Notes: generated by a model not told the origin, from the sequence alone. A DNA stretch of 64,000 bases from Wolfiporia cocos (GCA_029448655.1 JACCLO010000004.1:4836001-4900000), one strand, 5' to 3'; counted from the stretch's first letter, positions 37,632-50,609 are shown. Numbers and translations are program-made.

Positions 37632-38339
37632 TAAGATAGACCCAAGTCATACTCAATCACGTCACATGACCAAAATCTGTCACGCCGAGGCAAGTTTGAC
37701 AGAGTGGGCAACTTGCATTTGACATAACAATGGTCAAAGACCATTTGAGTAAAATCTAAAACCTGAGATCTCTTGCAAACACAAAGGTTGAGGATTCTCA
37801 GGTTTTCGATTTTTGATAAAGTGCATCAGTCCCTTCTTATGTGGCTATTTATGTGGCCGGCCCGTCGAATTAGTCAGCATCGCACAATTTAGGAGGATGA
37901 CATTATCCATCGAATATATGCCCAGACATACAGATTGTGTCTTCCAACATGTAGTCTCGAGAGACCATTGCTAAGAGCATACAACCCACAAAGCGAACAT
38001 TCAAAGGTATGATATACTGCCTCGTTATATTGTGAGTTAATTGTTGACGTTTACATAAATTCTATATGCGTTCGCAGATGTTTATGGATGCATACCGCAA
38101 GGGACTCTCTAGCTCTTGGGCGGCGACCATGGTCGTAGAGTGACCCCAGAAGGTGTCTCGGCCAAGCTAGACAATGTAACATAGATTGAATCCTTTCATG
38201 CCCAGGACAGCACGTGTACTCTGTTTTTGTAATTTACATATCATGTAATAGACAAGTCCTGATCATGCTGGATTAGTCTGCGGCACGTGGATGTCACGGT
38301 GTGACACTCCCTGGTTGAGTATGACTTGGGTCTATCTTA
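37632..38339. mobile_element. TA-flanked terminal-inverted-repeat element (MITE)
   Basis: The left end, TAAGATAGACCCAAGTC and eight more bases (37632-37656), is the exact reverse complement of the right end (38315-38339), a perfect 25-bp inverted repeat over a 708-bp span. If the outer TA on each side is the target duplication, as in Tc1/mariner-type insertions, the element proper is 704 bp. The interior is AT-rich and has no open frame of useful length, so it is non-autonomous. It ends 258 bases upstream of the RNase H1 start codon and may have brought in part of that promoter. Confidence 0.8.
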
Positions 38340-38597
38340 CCGTTTGAATTGAAAGGTCAAGTCAACTTCGCCCTCATCTCGAACTGTAGAAAAGCTCAGC
38401 TGGTTCCGCAATATAATTACTCAAAGACACACAGAGGCTGTTTCTTTGAAGCGCTGGCGTTCCAATTGAGTGCACGGGTGTTTGGCTCAATTTCCCAATA
38501 TCGAAATCCTCGACCGCTCCGCCGCCTGCTTCCTCTCAAAAGCATCGCCTACGCACACAACTCTTCGTGGACCCGCCGTCCCAGCACCTTCCGCAGG

Positions 38598-39976
38598 ATG
38601 CCCAAGGCCAGCAAGGTATCGTTCTATGCGGTCGCCAAAGGCCGTGCGCCCGGCGTGTATCCTACCTGGTCTGCTGAGTACATCGCAGACTACACGGCGC
38701 GTACTGAGCCGGTGATCCAGGGAAGAATGCGTACTGCAGACGAGCGGGTTCCCTGGTGCGCGGTACAAAAAGTTCCATAGTGCACGCGACGCGGAGGCGT
38801 ACGTCGCCAGCTTTGCGCCGCAGGGGTCTTCCAGCGTTCCGCCTGGTCCCGTGTCTGTGCCTGCTCCGGTAGTGGCGACGACGAGCCGCCGGTCTCCGCC
38901 GTCACCGAAACGTCAGCATGCAAGAGCTAGCGGCAGCAGGACGAGGGGTCTTGCTGGCGACAGGATCAAGGATGAAAGTGGCTGGACTGTCGTGTTCTCC
39001 GATGGCGCGTGTAAAGGCAACGGACGGGCAGGCTCGGTCGCTGGGATCGGGGTGTGGTGGGGACACGACGATCCGAGGTGCGTAGAGGCGATCCTAGACA
39101 CATTCCTATCCTTAAAGTACCTCCAATAAGGAATCTCGCGGAGCGGTGTCCAGGCGATCAGACGAATAATCGTGCAGAATTGATTGTAAGTTTGATCGCG
39201 ACGTGCTATCATATTAACTAACATACCAGCCACTCATTTGCAGGCTATTTCTCGTGCTCTAGAAACAGCACCACGAGATGGCTCGCTTCTCATCAAAACC
39301 GACTCTCAATACAGCATCAGATGTGTGTATCGAAATTATTTCAAGGACATCCTCTATATGCGTGATCTCCAGGCTTCAAAGAATGGATATCCAAGTGGAT
39401 CCGGAGTAACTGGAAGAGTTCGAAAGGCGAACCTGTCAAAAACAAGGCGCTCATTCAGTACGTCTCCGCGTTGCTCGATCAGCGTGCGCGCGCGGGGCAG
39501 AAGGCGCGTCAACTTCCGTCCAGAGCCTCTCCGACGTCTCACACATGTGACGTTTGGACTTGCAGGTGCAGCTGCAGTATGTGAAAGGACACAGCGGCGA
39601 CGTGGGCAACGACGGCGCGGACTGGCTCGCCAATGTGGGCTCCACGCAGCCGCCGGTGCCTGAGCGCGATTGGAATGCGCTGCGAATGCAGGTCGATGAT
39701 GAACGACAGGTGCTTACGAGCGCTGGTGCCGGGAAGCGGTGGATCGCGCCAACCGTCGTCCAGCCCGAGACTGGCATGGAGGCGGAGATTCCTGCGAGCA
39801 CGGCGGCTGATGTGGACGCCGGCCAAGCTGAAGCTATGGACGAGGAAGAGCTCGCGGTGCGTCGCTTTATGAGGATGCGAGGAAGGACGGATGACTGATT
39901 TGCGGATGTGTCGCAGGCGTACGCATCGGCATTACTGGATCCGGACGACATCGAGCTCGATCTCATGGACGATTAA
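38598..39976 (+). CDS. Ribonuclease H1 with hybrid-binding domain
   Basis: Cuts RNA in RNA-DNA hybrids (R-loops, primers). Seven exons: 38598-38677, 38721-39077, 39131-39185, 39244-39322, 39373-39503, 39566-39856, 39917-39976; 350 residues, phases consistent. The N-terminal hybrid-binding (viroplasmin-like) domain reads SKVSFYAVAKGRAPGVYPTW, then ECVLQTSGFPGARYKKF. A basic linker leads to the RNase H fold. The four metal-binding acids are visible: Asp121 in FSDGACKGNG, Glu162 in NNRAEL, Asp184 in KTDSQYS, and Asp250 in GNDGADW after KGHSG. The junction between exons 5 and 6 (RARAGQK then VQLQYVKGHSG) fits only a GC-AG intron, AAG/GCGCGT to TTGCAG. The last, 20-codon exon adds an acidic tail ending LDLMDD. 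The frame is open upstream but contains no earlier ATG. Confidence 0.93.
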
Positions 39977-40400
39977 GACGACCAAATATCAAAATTCTAG
40001 CATGCAGAACGACATGCATGTTCTTTACATAACCGTACGAGTCGTAGGCATTATGGTCCGTCGACGAGCAATCTTTCGCAGCGGATGTATGATTAGGTTA
40101 TTGTATGCTTTGCGGAGGCGGCCGCGGTATGCCGTGTTTCTGAGTATCTCGACGTGACGATTCGCTGACAGTTACATTGGCGCGGGCAGGGGAGGCGAGG
40201 GATGCCATCAGGCAGGGATCATACACGAAATATACATGTATAGGGTGGACTGGATGACTTAGCGACGAGATCCTCCTCACGCACATGCACATGGTAGGCT
40301 TTATCATAGATGGCAAAATGGGCTCATGCGTCGTCGTGAAATTCACAAATGTGACTATTGGATGGCTATTACAGCCCATGTCTACTTAAATAGCTAGATC

Positions 40401-40568
40401 TCATTGATCAACACGCTCCTTTAGTAATCTCGCGTTGACCACGAGCTCGATCTCGTCTTGCTCGCAGGCCGCAATCTCCACCTCCACGCCGCTCTGTCCG
40501 ATCCGATCAGCAAGGATTGTCGCCCGAACTGTCTTGGTCAACGTTGACACCTTTGTCTGTACTGACAT
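40401..40568 (-). CDS. Possible 55-residue protein
   Basis: Minus-strand open frame MSVQTKVSTLTKTVRATILA and onward, ending LLKERVDQ. It is short but its composition is protein-like: a Thr/Lys start, then IGQSGVEVEIAACEQDEIEL, which would form amphipathic beta or helix elements. Immediately upstream on the same strand another acidic open stretch (DVSDDERDRQ) would join in phase only through an intron of 26 nt, too short to trust. It may therefore be the last exon of a gene I could not complete, or a chance frame. No family recognised. Confidence 0.3.
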   Translation of the reverse strand: MSVQTKVSTLTKTVRATILADRIGQSGVEVEIAACEQDEIELVVNARLLKERVDQ

Positions 40569-41982
40569 GTTCTTCTTCATACCTGGCGATCTCGTTCGTC
40601 GTCACTGACATCCTCGCAACCATGGACGCGGGCAAGGCCGTCGAAGGAGCACTTTTGAGAAACCATCATCGGAATCTAGTCTCGTTACTAGAGGGCAGTA
40701 TTGGATACAATAGCCACTGAACGGTTACCCACTCCCTACCCATCCTGCATCCCTCCCTCCAGCTCCTTAGTATTCAGCCTCTCGTAGCTTATAGCGTCCA
40801 ACGTGGCGACCGGAAACGAGTCTAGTCGGAATCGACGCAGGCGCCTTTGCCAACGTAGCACATTTCGCCGCCCAAGTCTGCTTGGACCGATAATAGGATG
40901 CTTTCCGGGACGATCTCTTCGACGGGTGAGCCTACTGTATCACATCACGGCTGTATCTTCGGGTCTTGTCCTCGGTCGGAGAGGAGGCAATGTACAGAGC
41001 TTCGTGACGACGACACGCCCGAACTTGTTGCCCTCTTCCTATTAGAAGCTCGAGGGCTATTTACAAGCTTTGCGGCCCATTGATATCAGCCCAGTTACTG
41101 CAGGTAAATCCGTATCGGGCATATGGCTGTTCCGCTTCGGAGGCTCGATGCAAACTTGAATTTCGATGATACATCAATATTTGATCATGATCTATGCGGC
41201 TTGGTTCGAAGGGTGTTGTACCGCGTGTTCACGAAATGGCACTCCTGCATTGGCATCAACGACGGCTGAGCCTTCTAGATAACTATAACTATCCGCAGCA
41301 AAGATCCGTACTGGGACTCCTATGTGCGAAGTCACTGTACCTTTCCCCCTGAATCGCCGTCAATCTGGCTGCCCGCCTGACACCGCGTTCGACCCCTTTG
41401 CTCCTTCGAATGATAGCATGACGTTGTGCATCGTTGATGCGGAAGAAGAGCTTGGTGCTCATTACGATATCTCAAATCGCGAGTGGTCACTTCAGCAATA
41501 ACGAATTCTGAGATGGACGTAATCTCTCCTTATTCTCGTGCGCAATACATTCATCAATTGCTTGGAGACAGCTGAAACGCGCGGGTGGGACAACGCTTGG
41601 CGAAATGCACCGAGGAGTCCGGAGCTTCGAAGAGCAATCCAGCGCACATCCGAGTCGCGCGCGACGCCACAGGAGGCGAGCTCCACAGGTGCTGCTCTCA
41701 GTACTATCCCCTCCTTTCCTGCAAACCAGCCCCATGAGTGACGTCACAGGACGCTCACAGGATGAAATGCGACGCTGCCCGCCCTGTTCTATGGCGGATG
41801 TTGCGGCCTTGAACAAAGTGAGGTTCTTGGCCATGACCCGCGCCATGTCTGTGATTCCTCAGTGTGCAGGCGGCAATGCAGGTATATAGACTGCAGCTTG
41901 GCGGCCTGGCGCTGTATAGAACCCTGTCAGCATACTTGACGACCAAGCGAGCAACTCGTTCAGCATTCGGAATTCAAACAGG
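40569..41982. other. Intergenic, no gene seen
   Basis: No supported coding region. The end is the promoter of the SDR gene. Confidence 0.45.
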
Positions 41983-43138
41983 ATGAGCACGCAAAAGGAC
42001 GATCCTACCGTCTTCACTACCCCTGACAAGTTTCCTCACGGCCAGCGCTTCGTCCCGTTAGCAAATGAGACTGTCAATGGCACTGGCCCAGCCCGCATCG
42101 CGCTCGTCACAGGTGCAGGGCAGGGGATTGGCCGTGCGATTGCTCTGCGACTGGCACACGACGGGTTCGATATTGCAGTGTGCGACGTACCGACCAACCG
42201 TCCGCGTTTACAGGAAGTGGCCCAGGAGATCAAGACACGGACCGGGCGAAGATACCTTGCAGTATATGCGGATGTTTCAAAGGAAGAGGAAGTAAAAGAG
42301 ATGGTTGACCGCGTTGTGGATGAGCTCGGCGGTTTGGATGTGGTAGGGCCACTTGAATCTGTACGACTGTTTGCACTCATCTGACGCATGTCATTAGATG
42401 GTAGCGAACGCAGGGATCGCGATCCTAGAGCCATTTGTTGAATGTGTGTGTGTCCGCAGTTCTATGTCATGAGCGCTGCTCAAGCTTCGTTCACAGCAAA
42501 GACCAGCACCTGGGAGAAGACATTCGCGATCAACGTGCACGGGGTCATGCACTGCTACAAGTATGCCGCTCGCGCAATGATCAGGCAAGGTCGCGGGGGA
42601 CGACTGATCGGCGCGTGCTCGATCGCGGGCAAGCGCGGCGACCCAAACTCCGCGGCGTACTGCGCGAGCAAGTTCGCTGTGCGCGGGCTCTCCCAGAGCG
42701 CGGCAATCGAGCTCGCGCCGTATGGCATCAACGTGAACTGCTATGCGCCTGGTGCAATCCACACGGAGTTCTGTGAGTGTGCGCCGTTCTGAATCGGTAT
42801 TGGGTTGTTTATAGGGCCGTGCCAGTGGATAAGGTCGATGAGAAGTATACTAAGGAAGAAGGCAAGGAGCGGGGATCATACATCAAAAAGGTCAGCCTGG
42901 ATAATTATTCATGCGACGTCGCTGTACTCAGTCAAGGGATTAGCGCGCAGAAGCGATCCCCTTAGGAAGGGTTGGCAAGGCAGAAGACGTCTCAGGAGTT
43001 GTGTCGTGGCTCGCAGGGCCCGACTCGAAATTTGTCACTGGTAAGGAGGGAAACCATCGGCTGCATGCGCTACACCTCATTTGACCTCGGTTATTAGGCC
43101 AATCGATCACGGTCGATGGTGGCACACTCTTTGACTAG
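41983..43138 (+). CDS. Short-chain dehydrogenase/reductase (diacetyl/butanediol type)
   Basis: NAD(P)-dependent oxidoreductase with a Rossmann fold. Six exons: 41983-42342, 42398-42443, 42497-42772, 42826-42890, 42944-43040, 43098-43138; 294 residues in phase. Cofactor motif TGAGQGIG at residues 43-50, then NAG at 124-126, catalytic Ser177 in CSIAGKRG, and the YxxxK pair Tyr190/Lys194 in YCASK. The following PGAIHTEF-LDKVDE and ALGRVG-type block (IPLGRVGKAEDVSGVVSWLA) and the end SITVDGGTLFD resemble acetoin/diacetyl reductases and related sugar-alcohol dehydrogenases. A 38-residue N-terminal extension with PDKFPHGQRFVPL precedes the fold. The intron at 42891-42943 has an unusual GTCAGC donor; the join is supported by phase and by the restored RAEAIPLGRVG. 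The true substrate is unknown. Confidence 0.92.
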
Positions 43139-46100
43139 AGAAGTTCTCGATACATCAATACATTTTTCACATCTGCGTCGGTTGTCAGGAGGCGGATGAT
43201 AGCGGTTCATACTGGTGCACATTCCAGAGATTGTACGATAGACCAAGGTCGGACTTCTTTGTATGATAGCAATCTCAATGATGATCTTATCACGCATTGG
43301 TATAAGTTGATTCGACATGAATGCATCACATGCTAGGACAGTTACATTACAACAAAATCAGACTCTGAAATACATATCCTTCCGGCTTCATAAATAAAAA
43401 ATTGAGAATAGTATCGATTGGCTGTGCGGCCGATCGTCTGAAAACATGGGTGTCAAGTATTGAGTTAATGTTTATGTGCTATGCACTACAATGTCAGGGA
43501 AGCGTACCTCTTGAATCTCGAGCCGCTCAGCGGATCTTACGCTGGGATGCGGACGGGAAGGACCTATCATGATTCGTGCAGTACTTCTGCCTGACAGATG
43601 TCTGCACACGTGTAACGCTCTGGCACTGCTGTTCGGGGCTGGGGGGGTTCCAATTGTTACACCGAAAGAGGGTCTCCTTGACTTCGCAGCCACAACCATA
43701 ACAAACGTGATAGTTCTGTTGACACACTGTGTTACTATTAATACTTGCAGCTACATCAGGGTGCACAGATTGCACTTACTAGCTGTTCTTAGCTGATGAT
43801 GAGTAGAGAGCCTTGAAAATAGTACGTGCGGTTGGGCTGAGTTGTGCTACATTGGGGCGTGGAACCAAGGCCAGTATTTATGCGGAGGCTAAGAGAATGA
43901 GTGCGAAGCACCGAAGTACGACTTGGAGGACTCAGAGTGCGCCGCATGCCGCGCGGTGAGAGCGCGGATGCAATCTACACTCGCCACCCCGTCACGTACT
44001 GAAAGACACTGCTTGTCGCCGCAATGTGGCACTCTACATGGAGTATATCGCCGCACAGTGATATGGCTCTTGTCCTGTCCAAGCTATACTCGTCCGTTAA
44101 GGTTGAGACGTGCTGTATGACTACTTTGAGCAGAGCGGTTGTCTTAGGCGCAGCATGGACTCAGCCGTGACGAAATGCCGGGCATAGAAGCGAGCAAAAA
44201 CGGCGCATGCCAAGTCAAATTTTGGAGGGATCACCACTTTCCCTTCTTGTATACAGCGGCCCAGGTCCTGTAGGTAAGAATCATTGCATGGAGAGATTTC
44301 ACGGATGCATACCGTATTAATGATCGCCTGGAACGGTAGCAGTCAACTACGAACAGCGATGCGAATGTCTGTATCCAAGCAGCTCCGCCTCGATTATTCT
44401 TCCGCGTGTATAATTCCAATTGTTGAGGGCGCCCTGTGAAGTGCATCGGTGCAGATCGCAGTGGCGCATCATTTCAGAGCGCCCAGACGCGTTTAGCTTG
44501 GATACATACCGAATCTTCATAGCAACGTCTGCCCGAAGTAGCCACATTTGACACCCGTGAGACGCGTCACTGAATACACAGATCATATCAGAATATTTAC
44601 CTGAATGCGCGGGTGCAATCTATCTGGAGTAGCGTAATGGGGTAGTGCGCTTGGCTACATATCCGATTTATTCAAATCGGGTGTTACGAAACCCATCGGG
44701 GATCAAATTTCAACGTCAACCGCTGGCTGGTCATTATTACATAATAGCTTGATGTTGCTGCGATGGCTTGTCTGCCGGGCATCCACGTCTAACTTGTACT
44801 GCTACAACATATCAAGGCTCCTATAACCAGCTATCTACACGTTCACGTTCCTGTAGTGGCCAAGTCGCTGGCAGGCGTTATTCCCAATACTATGGGAATG
44901 ACTTGGCCGAACAACGTAGGAGTAAACGCTATAGAGCAGCTGGCCAAAAATCTGGAGCTGCGTTGTATCGTGAGGACAGTATGTCAGTAGACAGGAAACT
45001 TACTCTAGTTCTACAGCAACGGGGAAGGGGACTACGTCGGACTACTTGAAGCAGATTGTCAGAGCAATCAAAACATCGTTTCGACGAGCGCGTTTGTCTA
45101 CAGGCGTGACGATGCCCGTAGGGCAATTGCGTGAGGCATGGTACATAAAATCGAGCTATTATGTACCATTTTGTCCTCGTACCATTCCCGGCTACGCGAT
45201 ATCCGGCTCCCGATGTGCGCGCGCGACGTCCGGGCACGCGCGAGCTCGTCCACGGCAAATCCATGTTCCAACACAGACTTTCAATATAGCGGTGTCCGGA
45301 TTTATGACAATTACACTGGTGCAATACTAGGTATGAAACTCTATTGGATACTTGGTCATAGAGTGTATATGATTGTGCCTCGTAAGAACTTGAATGTATC
45401 ATGCGTAGTCATACATTGTTGTGAAGGCTGTCAATGTTGAAAAGATGTGGTGAAAGGAAGATATGGAACACTGTATTCTACGTTGTGGCATAGACAGAAG
45501 TTATCATTATAACATGAAGTACTGAAACAAACCCGATATCATAAGCGACTATCCAATCAGCGAGTAAACAGTGGCCGTACACGCACACTTCATAGCATAT
45601 CTGGAGATAATTGCATAGTTCAAGGAGCATCATCTTCGACGCAGTGTTTCCGGCAGTGGTTCTCCACAGCAATCAGCCTCTGTTCAGGGATGTCGCATTT
45701 TATATTGGTCTTCAGAGCTCGCTGAGGCTCACATTGCAAGAACTTCGAAACCTGCTTGCAGTTGTACGTGTATTGGGCGAATTCTTCTACACTAGACAAC
45801 GTTAGCTAGACTGTAGCAAGAAGGTCAAAGACTTACTGAATAGAGGGGAATGCTACTTTGATTTACAGGACGAATGCTGGAGGGGGAACAATAATGAAAC
45901 ATCGCTGGCGATAGCCAGGCTGATATTGAATAGACCGGCGCTCTGTTCAGTAGCTCGTAGATTTACAGGACAGCATCTGTGACCGTCAGAGTCATGTAGT
46001 CTTACTGGACATGGAATCCTGGATTTTCCATTGTAATAAAAACGGCTGACGAGCATATAACAATGTGCAGAAGGAAATAGAGCGCAGCTCCCACACCGTT

Positions 46101-47099
46101 TTCTGTCAAACCAGAGGTCGCTCAAAACGCAAGGACGCAGTTATTTGACCTTAACCGTATTTCGCAATCCCGGTGTACCATTGTGCCTGGCACAGCTCAT
46201 CCAGTCTACTTGATTGGGGCGCAACAATGTAACTCAACTGCAGGAGCCTGCGAGCGTCTGTCAGTGGCACATCGTGATGTTAGGCGCCATTGACTGTCGG
46301 ATGCCACCCGACGCCGTGCTCTCTATTAGCTGCTATCTTAACCAGACATTTATCACGAGTCACAAGCTATCCCAAATACTCCTTTGCTGAATTTCTTCTT
46401 GGATGTACATCAGTATCGGATCTGAGTGGCAGTTGCCTTATACATCGCCACAGAAATCTTGTACTCTGATCATCATGAGCAGGAGGCGCTATTACGAATA
46501 CAACGTATACATACGGATCAGATGATATGCGAAGCGTGTAGCGCGACTTTCGCTCGAATATGCATTGTTGGAAGTGCGCGCGTCGGGCGCGGCGCACGGG
46601 TGCGATCTCGTCGCCACGGCACGGGAGCAGTTGCGCCCCTGGTAGGGTAGGATAGGTGCGGTTATGCCGGAATCGGGTATAGCATAGCCGGAAGTGGTCC
46701 TACGGCTCGTTAGTATACAGTCGAAGTGGTTGATGTATGTACCGCTACGCGTGTGTAACCTGAACCCATCATACCGCAGCGGGGTCCTTGGTGGGTAGTA
46801 AGGCGCGGCCGTAGTCTGGTGCGACCCGAATTTCAACATGCATGCCTTTAGAATGAACAGGGTTGTAGCTTACTATTTACTGCAAACCTGGCCTTACTGT
46901 GCTCGATCACAGACAGCCATACGCTTCACGCAGAAGAAACTGATGATAATGCGTTCCTCAACTGAGAAATCACTCAGATTGACAACGCGTCAAAGCCTCC
47001 TCAATCTGACAGGGATTCCCTGTCTGATCTTGGTATTCCGATTGACACATTCATAGAATAGCACATGTAGTCGGCATCCATGCCTAGTCGGCCTCAAGA
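43139..47099. other. AT-rich intergenic DNA, no gene seen
   Basis: Nearly 4 kb with no supported gene. A tRNA-like string near 44625-44710 has an A-box-like TAGCGTAATGGGG and a good D-stem but no foldable T-arm or acceptor, so it is not a tRNA gene. A 9-bp hairpin (GGTACATAA ... TTATGTACC) lies at 45138-45165. Confidence 0.45.
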
Positions 47100-49240
47100 T
47101 ATGAAACAAAAAAATCTGCTGCACACCCTAAGGTCCAAGTAAACTAAATTGCACGTTTTGAGTGTGTGCTGTACCATAGCCTCAGCTTGCTGAGCAACAG
47201 GAACAAGGAGCAGACCTGATGTGAATGAGGTAATGGGCTGTCAAGTTACTTTGGCGTTTGTGTTACAGTCAAGTGACAACAGTGCTCGAGCGTCAGTCAC
47301 TTGTACGGGAAAGACACACAATCATAATGTCGTGAGTGATATCACAGCTTGCGCAGTCTTGCCACAATGTGGGTGCTGAAACATTATGGGAATGAGATAA
47401 AAGTGGAGTCAGGACGAAATTTGACAAGTATGTGGGAGTTGTAACGTTGCCACTGAGTCTGATATATCCCTGGAAGGAATGCAAAGTATTAGTCCAATAT
47501 CGGATTTGTAAGTCAGATCTGTGACCTCAATTAGACTCCCCTCTTCATCCTCCAGGGAGCATTACACCTGATGCAGTGCATAAAGCAGTAGTTGTCCACA
47601 GAAATTAGTGCAGTTTGAGGATGGGGGTACCTCACATTTATCTGTAGGCCCCACCACCACTGGCACAACTCGCACTGCTCGAATCCAGAAGATTTCTTGC
47701 AGTTGCACTTGTAGTGTTTGTATTCTTTCTGGAACACTGAACAGTTGTAAGCTAGAGTGGAGCATATAACGAGCTGTAGAACATACTGGTTAGATGAATG
47801 GTTGAAGACGAGTGGCAGGTAGTTCTGGGTAGATACAGGCAGAGGTCTGGCTTGTATACTGAGGGTGCAGTATTCAAGTCAAGGATCAATAGACACAACA
47901 GTCCCATGCAAGGTCCGGTCCGAAGGTGGTAATGTACAGAACCCACTATGTCAGCACCAAGGTCACTCAAGCTAGACACTAAGACAAAAATCAAGGGTGA
48001 GACAGCATAGATTTGCTTTGTCCTGGCCATTCACTGATGTGATATCCAAATAACTTCTTGCCTTACCTTTTGCAATGTACTGTGATGCCTTGACAAGCTA
48101 TAGCTAGAGGTGGTGTTAAAGCTGTAGCACTTGTTGTTATATTACCAATAAGGGTGTATAAGCCATGGAGGTGGTTCCTGACTGTGAATCAGTGTGAAGG
48201 ATCATGTGCACAGTTCGAATTGGAGACATGGTCTTGCTGTGGTATGCATAAACATTATACCCAGCATGGGCATGCAGTTTCAGTGGTACAGAATTTGCTC
48301 AACAATATACAGGCCTCTAAGTCCATGGTATGTCCTACTTCATGAGTCAAAACCTCAAACCACAGGAATGCATGACAAAATTAAAATGCACACTGCTTAG
48401 TATGCTCAGCAGAGGGTCAGGGTGCAGCATTGTTGCTACAGCCATATGAGCATCTACCAGTGGCATTGAGCACTACTGATAAGGATGTTGTTGTTGAAGT
48501 CAGTGCATGACATCTAGGCGAGTGCCAGCAATCATGTTAGGCACCTGTAGGTAGTGGTCAAGTCACTGAGTCATGTACTTACTCTTCATGGATTTGCAAT
48601 GAGCTACAAAGTCCCTTTGCTCAAGCCAAGCACTTCAGATGCTCATGGGTTCTGCAACAGCCTTTTTCACAAATGCATCTGGGTTTGGCTCCCCATAACC
48701 ACTTGCTGGCAGTTGTGACCACTCATCCTGTCAAGATTTTCTGGGCTCATCATGATGACTCCCCACCTACTCACATGCCTGACATTTGGGAACCTCTTGT
48801 ATGGTGTATCGAAGCTTTGCAATGGGGACTCCTTCTGCAATTAGGAGTTTGCACTTTCAATTGCCATGAAGCACACTGAATGCTACAATGTGAGAGCAGG
48901 TGTGGTAACAAGGCTCAACCCCACTGAGGCAGATGAAGATGAGGTGGTGGACTATGAGGCGAAGGTGTCACAGTATCTGTGACATGGGTAGTACCTACCC
49001 CCAGTGGGGGTTGATCTCAGGTATTCCTCATTGATTAGTCACATGATCTATATGCCGCCGTACATAGTGGCCTAACAGTTATGTGTCTTGCCCCCCTTGG
49101 TCCATTACTCATAGTAGATTACACATCACATACTGCGGTCACCACTATAGTTGTGCTTGGGCCCCTTTAGGGCAGTACTTACCCTCATGCTGCACTGCAT
49201 GTATATAGTCTGCTATCTCTGAGCTGTTATGGGTTGGATA

Positions 49241-49922
49241 CCCGTTCATATATTCAAGTCGCAAATATAAATCATTCTTCTGCATGTAGTCCCACGGACA
49301 AGTGCAAGGCAAATATTATCTGAATGAGCCTTTGGGCCCTAAGTCGAAGACTTTAAGGGGTCATTGAATATTCAATACACATTAGAGAACATATCTGTTT
49401 CAAAAGCGAGTCTTATAGAATATTAGACTCGCCTAAGTCTGAGAAGTTGGTGTGCACTTCAGAGGACTTAGTCAGTTTGGAGCTCAATGAATACTGAGAG
49501 TAGTTTCCTATGTTTGAGAACGAGTATAAGACTTCTTGTTTGTACAACAAGGTCGAGCTGAAGAGCCTCGATGCTAAGTACATCAGTTTATATACTATGT
49601 TGAGTTTCAGGGGTCCTGTCTGTCCCAGATGTCACCGATACTATCTAAGCTATAGTACGAAATGTTTGATGAGTATATAGTGATATATCTGAAATGGTAG
49701 TTAGGAATGATAATGGCGGTTGAACGCCATCTGCCAATCAATAAACATGAAACGAGGACAGAGTTGGATCTGTCAGAGGTTAAATGCATCCTATACAACT
49801 AGGGATGCACCCAGTAGAGTCATGAGTAGCCAGGGTGTTGGTTGCACAGCATGTCCCTGTATCATATTCACCCAATGGTGAGTTCTGCCAGCATTCGAAA
49901 AGTCGAAATAACCGTAACACTC
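49241..49922 (+). repeat. Left arm of a large inverted repeat, LTR-like
   Basis: This arm matches the reverse complement of 49963-50609 over its whole length with moderate divergence. Anchor blocks include GAATTCTG/GAGTTCTG-type ends beside the centre, CAATGGTGA, GTTGGTTGCACAGC versus GTTGGTTACACAAC, and GTCTTATACTCGTTCTCAAA in the complement. The arm keeps more CG sites than its partner. It looks like a solo LTR or an internal retrotransposon piece, but I found no coding motif to prove it. Confidence 0.7.
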
Positions 49923-49962
49923 AGCAATGCTAAGACTAGGATACAGTTAGTGTGGAATTAGG

Positions 49963-50609
49963 AGAGTTGTTACAGATATTTCATTTCTTTGACACACACA
50001 GAATTCACCATTGAGTGAGTACAATACAGGGACTTGTTGTGTAACCAACCCCCCTGCAGACTTGTGACTCTACTGGGCTCAACCCCAGTCATACTAGCTT
50101 ATTAGGGCTCATTTTAGACTAACAGATCTGACCATGCCATCATTTCATATCCATCTTGCAGTTGACAGATGCTGGATTGACCGCCAGCATTATTCTAATT
50201 TATCATTCCCATCTATTGTTACAGATCCTTTGCTGCATACTTATCAAACATTTCAGACTAGGTCAGATGTAGTAGCAGTAGCATCTGGGACAGATAGGAC
50301 CCCATATACATAGCATAATATATAAACTCATGTAATCCTGGTCAAGGCTCTTCAGCTTGACCTTGTTGTAATAACAAGAGTCTTATACTCATTCTCAAAT
50401 GAAGGAAACTTCACTCAGTATATTCATGAGCTCTGAAGACAAGTCCTTGAAGTGCCCTTTGACTTCTAGGACTTAGGTGAGTCATTCCTTGACTTGCACA
50501 CTGGAACTGACTATATCCTCTAATGCATATTGGATATCAAACAAGCCCTCAAGTCTTTTGACTTAGGGCAGAAGACATATATTTGCAGACTTGAATATAT
50601 TGAATGGAA
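49963..50609 (-). repeat. Right arm of a large inverted repeat, LTR-like
   Basis: Inverted partner of 49241-49922; only about 40 bases separate the arms. At many positions where the left arm has CG this arm, read as complement, has TG or CA (for example ACCGATAC versus ACTGCTAC, TACGAAATG versus TCTGAAATG), so deamination has gone further here. Confidence 0.7.

Noticed and set aside
44625..44710. tRNA-like sequence with A-box TAGCGTAATGGGG
   Set aside because: The D-stem pairs, but the anticodon, T and acceptor stems do not. At best an old tRNA-derived fragment.
45138..45165. 9-bp perfect hairpin GGTACATAA/TTATGTACC
   Set aside because: Isolated, no neighbouring gene or U-tract; such hairpins are expected by chance in AT-rich DNA.
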